Under the pieces are notes generated by a model that saw only the letters and a program-made list of their open reading frames with translations, did no database searches and had not been told where the DNA came from. A DNA stretch of 56,606 nucleotides from the NCBI RefSeq assembly GCF_013213975.1, contig NZ_JABSST010000007.1, forward strand, positions 1-56,606. Reading direction: 5' to 3'. A program made the translations under genes and the position numbers. Source of the DNA: Winogradskyella sp. GTDB lineage: Bacteria > Bacteroidota > Bacteroidia > Flavobacteriales > Flavobacteriaceae. The first letter of the stretch is position 1; the number at the start of each line of letters is the position of its first letter. This document shows positions 24,887-35,380 of this stretch, piece after piece.

Positions 24887-27493
24887 TTATAATTCCTCTA
24901 CAACCAAGTCGCCTTGATTTCTAAACACCAATTTATCGTCAAATTCATCCAGTAATATAATACTGTCTGTTGTTACTTGTCCTGCTAGTATTTCTTTACT
25001 CAATTGATTAAGGACATCTTTCTGAATTACGCGTTTTACTGGTCTTGCACCATATTCTGGATTATATCCTTTTTCCGCTAAATAGGCCTTAGCCTCAGGT
25101 GTAGCGTCAAAGGTTATACCTTGCTTAGCAATCATTTTAGTTACACTTTTAAGTTGTAATCCTACAATGTCTACAATGTTTTCTTTAGAAAGTGGAGTAA
25201 ACATAATGGTATCATCTATACGATTCAAAAACTCAGGTCTAACACTTTGCTTCAATAACCCTAGAACATCAATTTTGGCACCTTCAATGGCTGTTTGAAT
25301 GTCTTTAGTGGCTTCAAATCGTTCTTGTATGATTTGACTACCCATATTCGAGGTCATAATGATAATCGTGTTTTTAAAATCCGCAACACGCCCTTTATTA
25401 TCGGTTAAACGTCCTTCATCTAAGACTTGTAATAGAATATTAAAGGTGTCTGGATGGGCTTTTTCTATTTCATCTAGTAATACAACAGAATATGGCTTTC
25501 TTCTCACAGCTTCTGTTAATTGACCGCCTTCGTCATAGCCAACGTACCCTGGGGGCGCACCAACCAATCTACTCACTGCATGACGCTCTTGATATTCACT
25601 CATATCAATTCTGGTCATGGCATTTTCATCATCGAATAAATATTCAGCCAAGGCCTTAGCGAGCTCAGTTTTACCGACGCCAGTTGTTCCGAGGAATAAG
25701 AATGTTCCAATTGGCTTTTGAGGGTTTTGGAGTCCAGCTCGTGATCGTCTTACGGCATCACTAACTGCTTCAATGGCTTCTTCTTGTCCAACCACACGTT
25801 TGTGTAGTTCATCTTCAAGATTCAGCAATTTTTCTCGCTCACTCTGAATCATTTTAGTTACAGGAATCCCTGTCCACTTGGCTACTACATCGGCAATATC
25901 TTCATAAGTGACTTCCTCTTTAATTAATGCAGTTTCTTGTTGTGCTGCCAATTGTTTTTGTAAAGTTTCTAGTTGTTCGGTCGCTTCTTTAATTTTTCCA
26001 TAACGTATTTCAGCTACCTTACCATAGTCTCCTTCACGCTCTGCGCGTTCGGCTTCTAGCTTGAAATTTTCAATATCCTGTTTTACATTCTGAACATTTT
26101 CAACTGTTTCCTTTTCACTTTTCCATTTAGCATTTAGCTCATTTCGTTCCTCTTTAAGATTGGCTAAATCTGCTTTTAAAGATTTTAATTTGGCTTCATC
26201 TTTTTCACGTTTTATGGCTTCATGCTCAATTTCTAATTGCATTATTTTTCTATCCAGAACATCTAATTCTTCAGGCTTAGAATTGATCTCCATACGCAAT
26301 TTAGAAGCCGCTTCATCCATAAGGTCAATAGCCTTATCTGGTAAGAATCTATTGGTGATGTATCTGTTAGATAATTCAACAGCTCCAATAATAGCCTCGT
26401 CTTTTATGCGTACCTTATGATGGGTTTCATACTTTTCTTTAATACCACGCAGAATAGAGATGGCACTTTCAGTATCCGGTTCATTAACCGTTACTTTTTG
26501 GAACCGACGTTCGAGCGCTTTGTCTTGTTCAAAATACTTTTGATATTCATCTAAGGTTGTTGCACCTATAGCTCTAAGTTCACCTCTGGCCAATGCCGGT
26601 TTTAAGATATTTGCAGCATCCATAGCACCTTGACCACCTCCAGCACCCACAAGGGTGTGTATTTCATCAATAAAGAGTACAATATCTCCATCGCTAGCAG
26701 TCACTTCCTTAATCACCGCTTTTAAACGCTCTTCAAATTCACCTTTAAATTTAGCGCCCGCAATTAGGGCACCCATATCAAGGGCATAAATCTGTTTGTC
26801 TTTAAGATTTTCTGGTATATCGCCATCAATAATTCGATGCGCTAGACCTTCGGCAATAGCAGTTTTTCCGGTTCCAGGTTCTCCAACTAAGATTGGGTTA
26901 TTCTTAGTACGTCTCGATAAGATTTGTAATATTCTACGAATCTCTTCATCGCGCCCAATGACTGGATCAAGCTTGCCGTCCTTTGCTAATTGATTTAAGT
27001 TTTTAGCATATTTATTTAATGAATTGTAGGTGTCCTCCTGACTTTGAGAAGTCACGCGATCTCCCTTACGCAATTCGTCAATGGCTGTATTTAGCCCTTT
27101 TTCAGTAACGCCCTGATCTTTTAAGATTTGTGCAATTTTACTTTTAGATTTAAATATGGCTACAATGAGATGTTCTATGGTAACAAAATCATCGTTTGTC
27201 TTCTGAGCGATATTAGAGGCCTCGGTTAAAGCTTTACCAGCCTCTCTTGATAACATTAAGTCAGCTCCAGAAACTTTAGAGAAACTTTCGATTTCTTTAT
27301 CTAATATTTGTTGTAACAACGAAACGTTAACATTCAACTTTTTAAGTAGAAACGGTAACACGTTTTCATCGACATCAAAAATTGCTTTGAAAATGTGTTC
27401 ATTTTCTATCTGCTGATGCCCAAAGCCTTGAGCAAGTTGTTGTGCTCGCTGAATGGCTTCTTGTGATTTTATGGTATAATTATTAAAATTCAT
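24887..27493 (-). CDS. clpB: ATP-dependent disaggregase ClpB
   Basis: An 868-residue Hsp100 hexameric chaperone that, with DnaK, pulls proteins out of aggregates. Order of parts: N domain (about 1-145), first AAA+ module with Walker A GEPGTGKT at 204-211 and Walker [11 protein letters not shown], the long coiled-coil middle domain (roughly 405-525, rich in Glu/Lys), and a second AAA+ module with [14 protein letters not shown] and [13 protein letters not shown]. Length and motifs are normal. No ClpP-binding loop is expected in ClpB. The gene stands alone, with a 144-bp gap to the divergent lipoprotein gene and no clear TAnnTTTG element in it. Confidence 0.97.
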   Translation of the reverse strand: MNFNNYTIKSQEAIQRAQQLAQGFGHQQIENEHIFKAIFDVDENVLPFLLKKLNVNVSLLQQILDKEIESFSKVSGADLMLSREAGKALTEASNIAQKTNDDFVTIEHLIVAIFKSKSKIAQILKDQGVTEKGLNTAIDELRKGDRVTSQSQEDTYNSLNKYAKNLNQLAKDGKLDPVIGRDEEIRRILQILSRRTKNNPILVGEPGTGKTAIAEGLAHRIIDGDIPENLKDKQIYALDMGALIAGAKFKGEFEERLKAVIKEVTASDGDIVLFIDEIHTLVGAGGGQGAMDAANILKPALARGELRAIGATTLDEYQKYFEQDKALERRFQKVTVNEPDTESAISILRGIKEKYETHHKVRIKDEAIIGAVELSNRYITNRFLPDKAIDLMDEAASKLRMEINSKPEELDVLDRKIMQLEIEHEAIKREKDEAKLKSLKADLANLKEERNELNAKWKSEKETVENVQNVKQDIENFKLEAERAEREGDYGKVAEIRYGKIKEATEQLETLQKQLAAQQETALIKEEVTYEDIADVVAKWTGIPVTKMIQSEREKLLNLEDELHKRVVGQEEAIEAVSDAVRRSRAGLQNPQKPIGTFLFLGTTGVGKTELAKALAEYLFDDENAMTRIDMSEYQERHAVSRLVGAPPGYVGYDEGGQLTEAVRRKPYSVVLLDEIEKAHPDTFNILLQVLDEGRLTDNKGRVADFKNTIIIMTSNMGSQIIQERFEATKDIQTAIEGAKIDVLGLLKQSVRPEFLNRIDDTIMFTPLSKENIVDIVGLQLKSVTKMIAKQGITFDATPEAKAYLAEKGYNPEYGARPVKRVIQKDVLNQLSKEILAGQVTTDSIILLDEFDDKLVFRNQGDLVVEEL

Positions 27494-27637
27494 CTTTTAT
27501 ATATTTTCAATTTTTTTATTCTGTTTGTTTATCTTTACTCAAGAATCTTACCAAGTGTAATTGTCTTAAATAAAACGACAAAATGTCTTGTTTAGCGCAC
27601 AATTTCATGACTTTTTGTCTTTAAAGTATTGTTTTGT

Positions 27638-28027
27638 ATGAGAAAAATATTTTGGTTACTTGCTGGTTTTACCCTATGCATGAGCTGTAGCTCTGATGGT
27701 TCAGCTGACGAAGTCGAGCCTTTAGAAGTGATTACCGATTTGATTTATTTTGAATATACATCAGATACAGGTAATAATAGCTCTAGGTTAGAGTATCAGT
27801 TTAAATTTACCAATCCTAATAATTTTCAAGTTATTGGTGGTGCACAAATTACAATAAATACGGATGGTCTAGAGACTACGACAATAGGTACAAATTCTAG
27901 TCCTTGCTATATGATAGATGCAAATAGTGAATGTATTTATACTTTTGAGGCTGAATCTAGCCATGATTTGGGTTTTGCAAATTCTGTTGAATTTGTATCT
28001 GCGTATTATAATATTGTTGATTATTAA
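27638..28027 (+). CDS. Small lipoprotein of unknown function
   Basis: A 129-residue lipoprotein with signal sequence MRKIFWLLAGFTLCMSC (lipobox Cys17) and a beta-rich body (LEYQFKFTNPNNFQVIGGAQITINTDG). Two cysteines, in SSPCYMIDANSEC, could form a disulfide. I do not recognise a family. The chosen ATG 27638 gives a standard signal peptide; an ATG nine bases upstream is possible. It is followed after 13 bp by ytxJ, so they are probably co-transcribed. Confidence 0.7.
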   Translation: MRKIFWLLAGFTLCMSCSSDGSADEVEPLEVITDLIYFEYTSDTGNNSSRLEYQFKFTNPNNFQVIGGAQITINTDGLETTTIGTNSSPCYMIDANSECIYTFEAESSHDLGFANSVEFVSAYYNIVDY

Positions 28028-28040
28028 TTATCGAAAATAA

Positions 28041-28418
28041 ATGTTTAAAAAATTGTTTGGTTCAAAAGAACCTAAAGAAGAAAAAGTATTGCCTTGGATT
28101 CCTTTAACAACACTTGGGCAGTTAAACTCAATCTCTGAAAAATCAAAATTAAAAACGCAGCTAATTTTTAAGCATTCTACCCGATGTGGCATCAGTAGAA
28201 TGGTTATGAGTCAATTTTCAGAGTTATATAATACTGATGCAAATGCCGATTTATATTATCTCGATCTATTGAACTATCGTGAGGTATCTAACGAGGTTGG
28301 TTATCAATTTCAAGTACTGCATCAATCACCTCAGTTATTAGTTATAAAGAATGAAGTAGCGGTAGCACATGCTTCTCATGGTGGTATAATTGATATGAAT
28401 TTGAATACCTTAATATAA
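28041..28418 (+). CDS. ytxJ: Bacillithiol-system redox protein YtxJ
   Basis: A 125-residue thioredoxin-fold protein of the YtxJ family, a monothiol bacilliredoxin thought to reduce mixed disulfides with bacillithiol. The single active cysteine is in STRCGISRMV near residue 50, where glutaredoxin-like proteins have CxxS, and the cis-Pro segment is QSPQLLVIKN. The body is cytoplasmic, with no signal peptide. Some Bacteroidota make bacillithiol; no synthesis genes (bshA, bshB, bshC) are in this window. A strong terminator follows at once. Confidence 0.9.
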   Translation: MFKKLFGSKEPKEEKVLPWIPLTTLGQLNSISEKSKLKTQLIFKHSTRCGISRMVMSQFSELYNTDANADLYYLDLLNYREVSNEVGYQFQVLHQSPQLLVIKNEVAVAHASHGGIIDMNLNTLI

Positions 28419-28447
28419 AAACCCTCTCAAATTTTGAGAGGGTTTTT
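28417..28447. terminator. Bidirectional terminator between ytxJ and the convergent lipoprotein gene
   Basis: A long near-perfect hairpin, AAAAACCCTCTC / GAGAGGGTTTTT, with AAATTTT in the middle, T-rich on both strands. It ends transcription of both convergent genes (28418 + and 28451 -). Confidence 0.92.
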
Positions 28448-28450
28448 ATT

Positions 28451-29632
28451 TTAACCATCTAATCGATAGTTATTTATAATTTGTTTGAGCTGTAGTTTAA
28501 GATCCTCACCAGAATCAAATACCATTTGTTCGTCTGAGGGAAATCTTACCTGCTGTTCTCTTAAGAGCGCTCTATCTTGATTGTTTAACGCGCGTCTATC
28601 ACCTCGAAAATGTCCAAACACATTTTCAAATGTAAATCCACTATCAATTGTGAAGTGATCTCTGATTTGATTTTCTTTAAGATCTTTATAGACCATTTCT
28701 GCTATAACTTGAGATGATTTGGTTTGTAAAACTTCATAAAAGCGTGCTCTAACATTAACTATACGGTCAATCTTAATATCATTACCAAGACTGTCTTTAG
28801 CCACATTGCCATTATCGTCTAGCAGATAGTCCCAGCCATCAATAATTTGACGTTCTCTTAGAATTTGTCGCTCATTAATACGTTCTGGTGATATATTTAT
28901 TTGCTTTAATTGTAATTCCATTGCAAAATTATAATTGATCTTCTCATCTACAGTAGCATGATATCTTGTCCAAAATTGGTTTAAACCATAGGTATTAAAA
29001 TCTAATAGTTCAGCTTCTAAACGTTCTGGTATGATTTGTTGTGTATGATTTTTAATAGACACATGTACATAATCTATTCCAGCTTGATGCGCTTCCTGCA
29101 TCAATGCTTTGACGTTTTCAAAATCTGGATTAATCGAATCCACATAATCAAAAAGAGTATAGGCTTCTCTCGCACTGATTTTGTCTTCAGTATCTAATAG
29201 GTCTAAACCTTTATCCGTTAAATAGTCAGAGGTTTTATATCTGTAATCAACTAATGCACTTGAATAATCATTAAATACAAACGAGATCTCTTTACCATTG
29301 ACTTGAAGTGGTAATATGCGTTTAATAGCATTTTGTCGAGCTTCTAGATCTACATAGGTTTCATAGATGGTTTTGTAATAAGATTCATTACCATCTTTCT
29401 TTAAATAATTGATATATGCCAAATCTTCTTGCAAGACTTTATCATAAGCATTCTTTAACATGATGACGTAGGCGTGCTTACGTTTTTTGTCTTTGTTATT
29501 CTCTAATTTTCTTAAAGCCTCAGAAATAGCTTGGTCATAATTGCCATGACTGATGGCTTGTTCAATTTGTTTTTTGGCACTACAAGATACCAGTACCGAA
29601 ACAAGGACTGCAAATAGTAAAAATCGTTTCAT
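28451..29632 (-). CDS. Large lipoprotein with helical repeat region
   Basis: A 393-residue lipoprotein (lipobox LVSC, Cys17). Residues ~20-190 are helical with TPR-like spacing (NYDQAISEALRKLENNKDKKRKHAYVIMLKNAYD), and the rest is mixed alpha/beta with basic patches. It is conserved-looking in Flavobacteriaceae but I cannot give it a family name or a function. A role in envelope assembly is only a guess based on location and TPR-like repeats. It is transcribed alone, facing ytxJ. Confidence 0.75.
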   Translation of the reverse strand: MKRFLLFAVLVSVLVSCSAKKQIEQAISHGNYDQAISEALRKLENNKDKKRKHAYVIMLKNAYDKVLQEDLAYINYLKKDGNESYYKTIYETYVDLEARQNAIKRILPLQVNGKEISFVFNDYSSALVDYRYKTSDYLTDKGLDLLDTEDKISAREAYTLFDYVDSINPDFENVKALMQEAHQAGIDYVHVSIKNHTQQIIPERLEAELLDFNTYGLNQFWTRYHATVDEKINYNFAMELQLKQINISPERINERQILRERQIIDGWDYLLDDNGNVAKDSLGNDIKIDRIVNVRARFYEVLQTKSSQVIAEMVYKDLKENQIRDHFTIDSGFTFENVFGHFRGDRRALNNQDRALLREQQVRFPSDEQMVFDSGEDLKLQLKQIINNYRLDG

Positions 29633-29735
29633 AATCTTGTATTTTTTGGGTTATACGTAGTATAAACCAAAGATTATGCCAAAAAAATAAAGCACTATAA
29701 ATGAGTGCTTTATGTTAATTAAAAAGTGTTGTTAT

Positions 29736-31028
29736 CTATTTCTTCTTTTTTGGATTAAATACTGGTAACAATTGAGTTTTTACCTGTCCAAACCCAATTC
29801 TTACGTCATCATTCTCACAATAGCCTCGCATGACTACGGTGTCATAATCGTTTATAAATTTACGTTCTGATCCATCCTTCAGTTTTAATGGTTTGGTACC
29901 TTTCCAAGTCAATTCGAGCATTGATCCAAAAGAATCTTCTGTAGGTCCGGAGATGGTGCCACTTCCCATCATATCTCCAGAATTTACAGGGCACCCATTT
30001 ACGGTATGATGAGCCAACTGTTGCGGCATACTCCAATACATATGCTTAAAATTGGATTTACAAACTGTAGTTTCTTTCCCACCCTGTGGAATGATACCAA
30101 CCTCGAGATTAATATCAAAGCTTTGCTTGCCTTTGGTTTGAAGATAAGGTAGTGGTTTAGGATCTTGCTTTGGACCTTCAACTCTAAATGGTTCAAGTGC
30201 ATCTAAAGTGACTATCCAAGGAGAAATGGTTGATGCAAAGTTTTTACCTAAAAAAGGACCTAATGGTACGTATTCCCATTTCTGGATATCTCTTGCTGAC
30301 CAATCGTTAAACACGACTAAACCAAAGATATATTCTTCAGCTTCTTCAATCGGTATCGGTTCGCCTAAATCATTAGCGTCTGTTGTAATAAAGGCCATTT
30401 CTAATTCAAAATCTACCAAATTACTAGGACCAAAAACAGGTTTGTCGGCACCTTCTGGCATGGTTTGACCTTGTGGTCTATGAATAGGAATGTGAGTTGT
30501 CACAATCGAAGAACTACGACCATGATAACCTACTGGTAAGTGGAGCCAATTTGGCATTAACGCATTTTCCTTACCACGAAACATGGTACCAACGTTAGTA
30601 GCATGCTCTTTACTTGCATAAAAATCAGTGTAGTCTCCAACTTGTACTGGCATTTGCATTTCAATTTCATCTAATCTGAAGCAAATGATTTCTTTATGCT
30701 TATTGTTATTCTTGAGTTCGTCGTTATTAGCATCAAAAATTTCAGCAACACGATTTCTAACCGCACGCCACGTCTTTCTTCCATCCGCAATAAAGTCGTT
30801 TAACGAATCCTGAAGGAAAATATCATCGGTTAATGGAATACCATCAAAATAACCCAATTGATGTAAGGCACCTAAGTCAATTGCAGTATCACCAATTCTA
30901 GTTCCAATCGTTATAATATCTTCTTTCGTTAAAAACACACCAAATGGAATATTTTGAATCGGAAAATCAGAATATTTATTGACGTATAACCAAGATGTTC
31001 TGTTTGGATTATTTGCTGATAATGGCAT
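29736..31028 (-). CDS. fahA: Fumarylacetoacetase
   Basis: A 430-residue hydrolase splitting 4-fumarylacetoacetate to fumarate and acetoacetate, the last step of tyrosine and phenylalanine breakdown. Family signatures include NPNRTSWLYV, the YTDFYASKEHATNVG metal and substrate region, VDFELEMAFI with metal-binding Glu residues, DWSARDIQKWEY and GTISGPTEDSFGSMLELTWKG. Length fits the class. It is divergent from glyA with only ~110 bp between start codons, and its own promoter-like element lies in that gap. Confidence 0.96.
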   Translation of the reverse strand: MPLSANNPNRTSWLYVNKYSDFPIQNIPFGVFLTKEDIITIGTRIGDTAIDLGALHQLGYFDGIPLTDDIFLQDSLNDFIADGRKTWRAVRNRVAEIFDANNDELKNNNKHKEIICFRLDEIEMQMPVQVGDYTDFYASKEHATNVGTMFRGKENALMPNWLHLPVGYHGRSSSIVTTHIPIHRPQGQTMPEGADKPVFGPSNLVDFELEMAFITTDANDLGEPIPIEEAEEYIFGLVVFNDWSARDIQKWEYVPLGPFLGKNFASTISPWIVTLDALEPFRVEGPKQDPKPLPYLQTKGKQSFDINLEVGIIPQGGKETTVCKSNFKHMYWSMPQQLAHHTVNGCPVNSGDMMGSGTISGPTEDSFGSMLELTWKGTKPLKLKDGSERKFINDYDTVVMRGYCENDDVRIGFGQVKTQLLPVFNPKKKK

Positions 31029-31065
31029 AGTGCTGTTGTTGATTAAATGTTCATTAATTTCTATT

Positions 31066-31073
31066 CAAACCTA
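31066..31073 (-). promoter_or_regulatory. Candidate -7 element for fahA
   Basis: TAGGTTTG on the minus strand, 37 bp before the fahA start, a full match to TAnnTTTG in the short divergent gap to glyA. Confidence 0.5.
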
Positions 31074-31106
31074 GTGATTTTTTAATATTAAAACTAATGT
31101 ATTGCT

Positions 31107-31114
31107 TATTTTTG
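31107..31114 (+). promoter_or_regulatory. Candidate -7 element for glyA
   Basis: TATTTTTG, 26 bp before the glyA ATG. It and the fahA element are 33 bp apart and point away from each other, so the two promoters share upstream sequence. Confidence 0.55.
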
Positions 31115-31140
31115 TTTTGGATTTAACAAAGACTTTATTT

Positions 31141-32415
31141 ATGCAACGCGACGAACAAATTTTTGAACTTATTAATGCTGAAAGAGTGCGCCAAACCGAA
31201 GGAATAGAACTTATTGCTTCTGAAAATTTTACGAGTGATCAGGTAATGGAGGCTACCGGATCTGTGCTCACAAATAAGTATGCTGAAGGCTATCCAGGGA
31301 AACGTTATTATGGTGGATGTGAAGTAGTAGATGAAGTTGAGAATATTGCCATTGAACGCGCTAAAACCTTGTTCGGTGCCGCTTATGCTAATGTACAACC
31401 ACATTCTGGAAGTCAAGCTAATACAGCTGTTTTTCATGCTTGTTTAAAACCTGGTGACACTATTTTAGGTTTTGATTTATCTCATGGTGGGCATTTAACT
31501 CATGGTTCTCCAGTTAATTTTTCGGGTAGATTATATCGACCAACATTTTATGGTGTAAAGAAAGACACAGGATATATAGATTACGATATGTTGTCTGATG
31601 TTGCTGAAAAGGAACAGCCAAAGCTAATTATAGCTGGTGCTTCAGCATATTCACGAGATATTGATTTTGCTAAATTTAGAGAAGTTGCAGATAATGTTGG
31701 TGCTGTACTATTAGCTGATATTTCGCACCCTTCTGGTTTGATAGCCAAAGGCATTCTTAGTGATCCGATGCCGCATTGTCATGTGGTGACCACCACGACG
31801 CACAAGACTTTAAGAGGACCTAGAGGTGGTATGATTATGATGGGAGAGAATATGGACAACCCATTCGGAATCACGCTAAAAAGTGGTAAACTTCGTAAAA
31901 TGTCAGGTCTGTTAGATTCTGGCGTTTTTCCGGGAAATCAAGGTGGTCCGCTAGAACACGTTATTGCTGCCAAGGCAATCGCTTTTGGAGAAGCCTTAAC
32001 TGATGATTTCTTACATTATATGCTTCAGGTAAAGAAAAATGCTGATGCTATGGCAAAAGCTTTTGTTGCTAAGAATTACCATTTAATCTCTGGTGGTACA
32101 GATAACCATATGATGTTAATTGATCTTAGAAATAAAAATATTACTGGAAAAGATGCTGAGAACGCCTTAGTAAAAGCGGATATTACGGTAAATAAAAATA
32201 TGGTGCCATTTGATACAGAGTCACCATTTGTAACCTCAGGAATTAGAGTAGGGACGCCTGCAATCACAACAAGAGGTTTAAAAGAAAACGATATGAGCTA
32301 CGTTGTTGATTTGATTGATGAAGTTATCATGAATTACGAAAATGAAGCTGTCTTAGAAGGAGTTGCTGCAAAAGTGAATGAACTCATGGAAGGTCGTCCG
32401 CTTTTTAATGGATAA
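31141..32415 (+). CDS. glyA: Serine hydroxymethyltransferase
   Basis: A 424-residue PLP enzyme interconverting serine and glycine with tetrahydrofolate, the main source of one-carbon units. Conserved blocks: [44 protein letters not shown], the PLP-lysine motif [13 protein letters not shown] near residue 222 and [13 protein letters not shown] 31141 is chosen over an upstream in-frame start because [11 protein letters not shown] is the conserved opening and the promoter element lies within the longer form. Confidence 0.98.
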   Translation: MQRDEQIFELINAERVRQTEGIELIASENFTSDQVMEATGSVLTNKYAEGYPGKRYYGGCEVVDEVENIAIERAKTLFGAAYANVQPHSGSQANTAVFHACLKPGDTILGFDLSHGGHLTHGSPVNFSGRLYRPTFYGVKKDTGYIDYDMLSDVAEKEQPKLIIAGASAYSRDIDFAKFREVADNVGAVLLADISHPSGLIAKGILSDPMPHCHVVTTTTHKTLRGPRGGMIMMGENMDNPFGITLKSGKLRKMSGLLDSGVFPGNQGGPLEHVIAAKAIAFGEALTDDFLHYMLQVKKNADAMAKAFVAKNYHLISGGTDNHMMLIDLRNKNITGKDAENALVKADITVNKNMVPFDTESPFVTSGIRVGTPAITTRGLKENDMSYVVDLIDEVIMNYENEAVLEGVAAKVNELMEGRPLFNG

Positions 32416-32439
32416 TAATTAAAAGACAATATAGAAATT

Positions 32440-32466
32440 AAGCCTCTTAGTATAGGAGGCTTTTTT
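32440..32466 (+). terminator. Rho-independent terminator after glyA
   Basis: Stem AAGCCTC/GAGGCTT (7 bp) with a 9-base loop, followed by a T run. It overlaps the last bases of the convergent beta-helix lipoprotein gene. Confidence 0.85.
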
Positions 32467-34039
32467 AGTCCTCATTGTCAAAAACGGAACTCTCATAGGC
32501 ACCAGCATCAGGGCTGCTATTATCTCTTGGATTTTGTAATAAATCAAATCCTGCTGGCATTAATGGTAATGCTACACAATTAGCGCCAGATTCTTCTGGT
32601 ATACGCATGAGGTTTTCAAATGGATCTTGAAACTCTGGATCTGTATTAAACAGGTTTCCTTCGTAAAAGGTAGTGTCATCGGTCTGATAGTTGCCAGTAC
32701 CGAATAAATCAGAATCTAACCTTATAAGACAATTGGTAAACTTATAATTGAACACTGGACCTTGATCATCTAATAAAATTTCAGGATCGTCATTACCATA
32801 AATAATGCAATTCGTAAAGTTAGCCTCCGTTAAACTATTAGTGAATACTGTGTTATTTTCGTCAACCACAAAATCGTTAAGTAAAACTGAAGGAAATTGT
32901 CTAAAACTGCTATTCCAATAATTAGCAATGGTACAATGTACAAAGTTATATTTACCTCCTAAGGTACCAGCAAATGACGACTGTCCAGTATTATTGATAA
33001 CCACATTTTCAGCTGCTATGGACGTTGCTCTACCTAAAATACCAAAGCCACTTGAATTATAGATCTGACTGTTACTTATGGTTAGTTTATCGACAGCTGC
33101 GTCTTGGTTTCCTTCAGATAGAATACCAATGGTTGCGTTTTTTATTGTTGCATAATTAATGGTATTATTTGCACTTCCATTAAACAACCAAATCGTTCCC
33201 CATTGTCCAGGTACGTCTGTGAATAAAGGTTCTAATCGATCTCCCTCTAAAATGACTTCATTTTCCAAAGCATCTTGGTCAGTACTAAATTCACCATTAA
33301 TATTTAGAGTTCCTCCCTGAGTAACTATGAGTCCAGAATCTGCGTGAAAATGCACACGAGCTCCAGCTTCCATTGTTAAAGTCTGTCCATCACCTACACC
33401 TGCATATCCGTAAATGACATAGGGTTTTTCATTGGTGAAAGTGAGTTCATCAGTGTCGAGAAAACGCCCTTGTAGGGTGGTTTCATCTGGAGTACCATCA
33501 CCATCAACATCGAACGTTAAAGTCTCTATAATGCCTGTAGTAGCATCTCTATTTGGATAAATAAAAACTGCATCTTTGACTAAAGTTACCAGGTCTACAT
33601 CTTGTTGGTTGTTACCTGAATCGAATAAAATTCTGTCTGTATAAAGGAATTGCGTGTCCGAATTAGACAATGCTTCAATATCTATGGTTGTTTCAATAAA
33701 AATAAAGAGACTGTCATTGGCTAATAATTCAACATTTTCAAAAAACTTTCCTTCTTGTGCACCTTCTAAGCCAGTAGTTCCATCTACATTCATTCTATAG
33801 AAAGAACTTGTGCCATTTTCTAACTGAATGGTCGGAATAACAATATCATTGTCGCTTCGGTTGTAAACCTTCAGATTATAAGTACTAGAGCCAATATTTG
33901 AGAAAACGGTATCTAGATAAACCGTATCCCTTTCAAACCTTAAATCACCAGTACTTGGCGAAAAATCAAAGTCGTTACGACAAGAACTCCAGAATACTAA
34001 AACGATTAAACAGATAAGAAAAGACAGAATACGTTTCAC
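32465..34039 (-). CDS. Lipoprotein with right-handed beta-helix region
   Basis: A 524-residue lipoprotein (signal WSSC, Cys20). Residues ~25-190 form a beta-sandwich-like N-terminus (RFERDTVYLDTVFSNIGSSTYNLKVYN, as in choice-of-anchor/DUF1573-like modules), followed at ~215-400 by a parallel beta-helix with repeated short rungs (TINYATIKNATIGILSEG, KLTISNSQIYNSSGFGILG, VINNTGQSSFAG). A DVDGDGTPDE loop near residue 180 may bind calcium. The C-terminus ends in SSPDAGAYE, common in flavobacterial beta-helix surface proteins. No catalytic residues were identified, so it may be structural or glycan-binding. Confidence 0.82.
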   Translation of the reverse strand: MKRILSFLICLIVLVFWSSCRNDFDFSPSTGDLRFERDTVYLDTVFSNIGSSTYNLKVYNRSDNDIVIPTIQLENGTSSFYRMNVDGTTGLEGAQEGKFFENVELLANDSLFIFIETTIDIEALSNSDTQFLYTDRILFDSGNNQQDVDLVTLVKDAVFIYPNRDATTGIIETLTFDVDGDGTPDETTLQGRFLDTDELTFTNEKPYVIYGYAGVGDGQTLTMEAGARVHFHADSGLIVTQGGTLNINGEFSTDQDALENEVILEGDRLEPLFTDVPGQWGTIWLFNGSANNTINYATIKNATIGILSEGNQDAAVDKLTISNSQIYNSSGFGILGRATSIAAENVVINNTGQSSFAGTLGGKYNFVHCTIANYWNSSFRQFPSVLLNDFVVDENNTVFTNSLTEANFTNCIIYGNDDPEILLDDQGPVFNYKFTNCLIRLDSDLFGTGNYQTDDTTFYEGNLFNTDPEFQDPFENLMRIPEESGANCVALPLMPAGFDLLQNPRDNSSPDAGAYESSVFDNED

Positions 34040-34118
34040 AGTGTAATTTTTAATTGGCTTAAAAATATAACTTTTGAAGTTATCAGTTATTATGATCAGT
34101 ACTAATTATAATAATTAC

Positions 34119-34883
34119 TTAATCTTTCTTTACGTTTTCTTCGCCATATTCCTCAAGGATAATAAGAAATAGTTGACTGTTAACAACAAATTTTTCCAGT
34201 AACATCATACGATGTTTTTCTTTTAGTAAGTCTGAACTAATACCCTTGGCAGCACAAAATTCTAGAAAAAGAAATTTATGTTCTTCTGGAATTTTTAAGT
34301 CTTTGGTAATGAGTTGGGAATTGAAAAAACTATGATTCTCAATTAGTGCACTGAGTTGTTTGTAAGTGATAAACGTCTCTTCTTCTTTTTTTGGTTTTTT
34401 ACGTTTAAAAAGTTTTGTGATTTGCTTAAAAAGATAAATAAAGTCCAAACCATATTGTGCGTTTGGCGCACTGTAGAGGTGAGGGTTTCGTTTAATATCT
34501 TCTTTAATTAAATTGTGAAGTTCCTCATTGTATGTCTCTTCTTTAAAAACGGGCTGTTCAGGCGCTGCTTTAATATTTACTTCATCTAACTGACTCGTTA
34601 CTTTTTTGACTTCGAAAATGCTGATATCCTCAAAATGATAGGGCTTTAATACCACTTTTAGTGGGTGATAGAATATAGAATTGAAAGTTAAGGTATCGTT
34701 GACTCGTGCTACAATACTAAAATTTCCATCTTGATCCGTAACCGTTAATCTATTCTGCGTTTTGTTGAGTACTTTCATGTCTTTCACCACCGCAAAAGAA
34801 TCGAAGACTTTACCTTCAATAGTTTGCCCATGGATATTGACAGACAGAAGTAATAGTGAAATTAAAAAGACTAAATAGCGCAT
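34119..34883 (-). CDS. Secreted carboxypeptidase-regulatory-like domain protein
   Basis: A 254-residue exported protein: signal peptide (MRYLVFLISLLLLSVNIHGQ), then a CarboxypepD_reg-like fold to about residue 105 (IEGKVFDSFAVVKDMKVLNK...VTDQDGNFSIVARVND). The remaining ~150 residues are helical and charged with no recognised domain (KRKKPKKEEE near the middle). It is typical of periplasmic or surface proteins found near outer-membrane genes in Bacteroidota. No TonB plug follows, so it is not a receptor. Function unknown. Confidence 0.78.
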   Translation of the reverse strand: MRYLVFLISLLLLSVNIHGQTIEGKVFDSFAVVKDMKVLNKTQNRLTVTDQDGNFSIVARVNDTLTFNSIFYHPLKVVLKPYHFEDISIFEVKKVTSQLDEVNIKAAPEQPVFKEETYNEELHNLIKEDIKRNPHLYSAPNAQYGLDFIYLFKQITKLFKRKKPKKEEETFITYKQLSALIENHSFFNSQLITKDLKIPEEHKFLFLEFCAAKGISSDLLKEKHRMMLLEKFVVNSQLFLIILEEYGEENVKKD

Positions 34884-34964
34884 CGAGAAAAATTGGTGTA
34901 CTAAAGAAACAGTATTCCCTTGAATTGTTTCAACGGATTTATAAAACTTTAACCTAAAAATTTG

Positions 34965-35354
34965 TTAATCAAATAAAGACACAACTTCTGGTGTAATGCG
35001 CGTCGGTCGTTTTGTTCTAATATCCATAAAACACCATTTTGTCTCAGAGATAGTAGCTATTTTATTGGTGTTGAGGTTTGAAATTTCTACATGTCTTATC
35101 GATGAAACTCCTTCAGATTTTGACACAAAGGTTTTAATCTTGAGCTGGTCGCCTAAAGTTGCTTCGCTTTTGTATTCTATGTGGTGGCTAATCAGTACCC
35201 AGAAATAGTTGTCTAATATGTCCTTGGTAACATTTTGAAGCCAATGGGCTTCTGCAATGTCTTGTACCCATTGTACATAACGCACATTGTTAACATGGTT
35301 AAGTTGATCTAAATCCTCTTCTGAAACCGTTATAATTTTCTCGAAGGTTTGCAT
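34965..35354 (-). CDS. Acyl-CoA thioesterase, 4HBT type
   Basis: A 129-residue single-hotdog thioesterase. The conserved N-terminal segment EEDLDQLNHVNNVRYVQWVQDIAEAHW carries the catalytic Asp of the 4-hydroxybenzoyl-CoA thioesterase family, followed by the long strand SHHIEYKSEATLGDQLKIKTFV. It is the second hotdog thioesterase in the window but is not closely similar to the one at 22643-23131. No operator of the kind seen there lies upstream. Substrate unknown. Confidence 0.88.
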   Translation of the reverse strand: MQTFEKIITVSEEDLDQLNHVNNVRYVQWVQDIAEAHWLQNVTKDILDNYFWVLISHHIEYKSEATLGDQLKIKTFVSKSEGVSSIRHVEISNLNTNKIATISETKWCFMDIRTKRPTRITPEVVSLFD

Positions 35355-35380
35355 TTAATGTGAATTGAAACCTAAAGATA

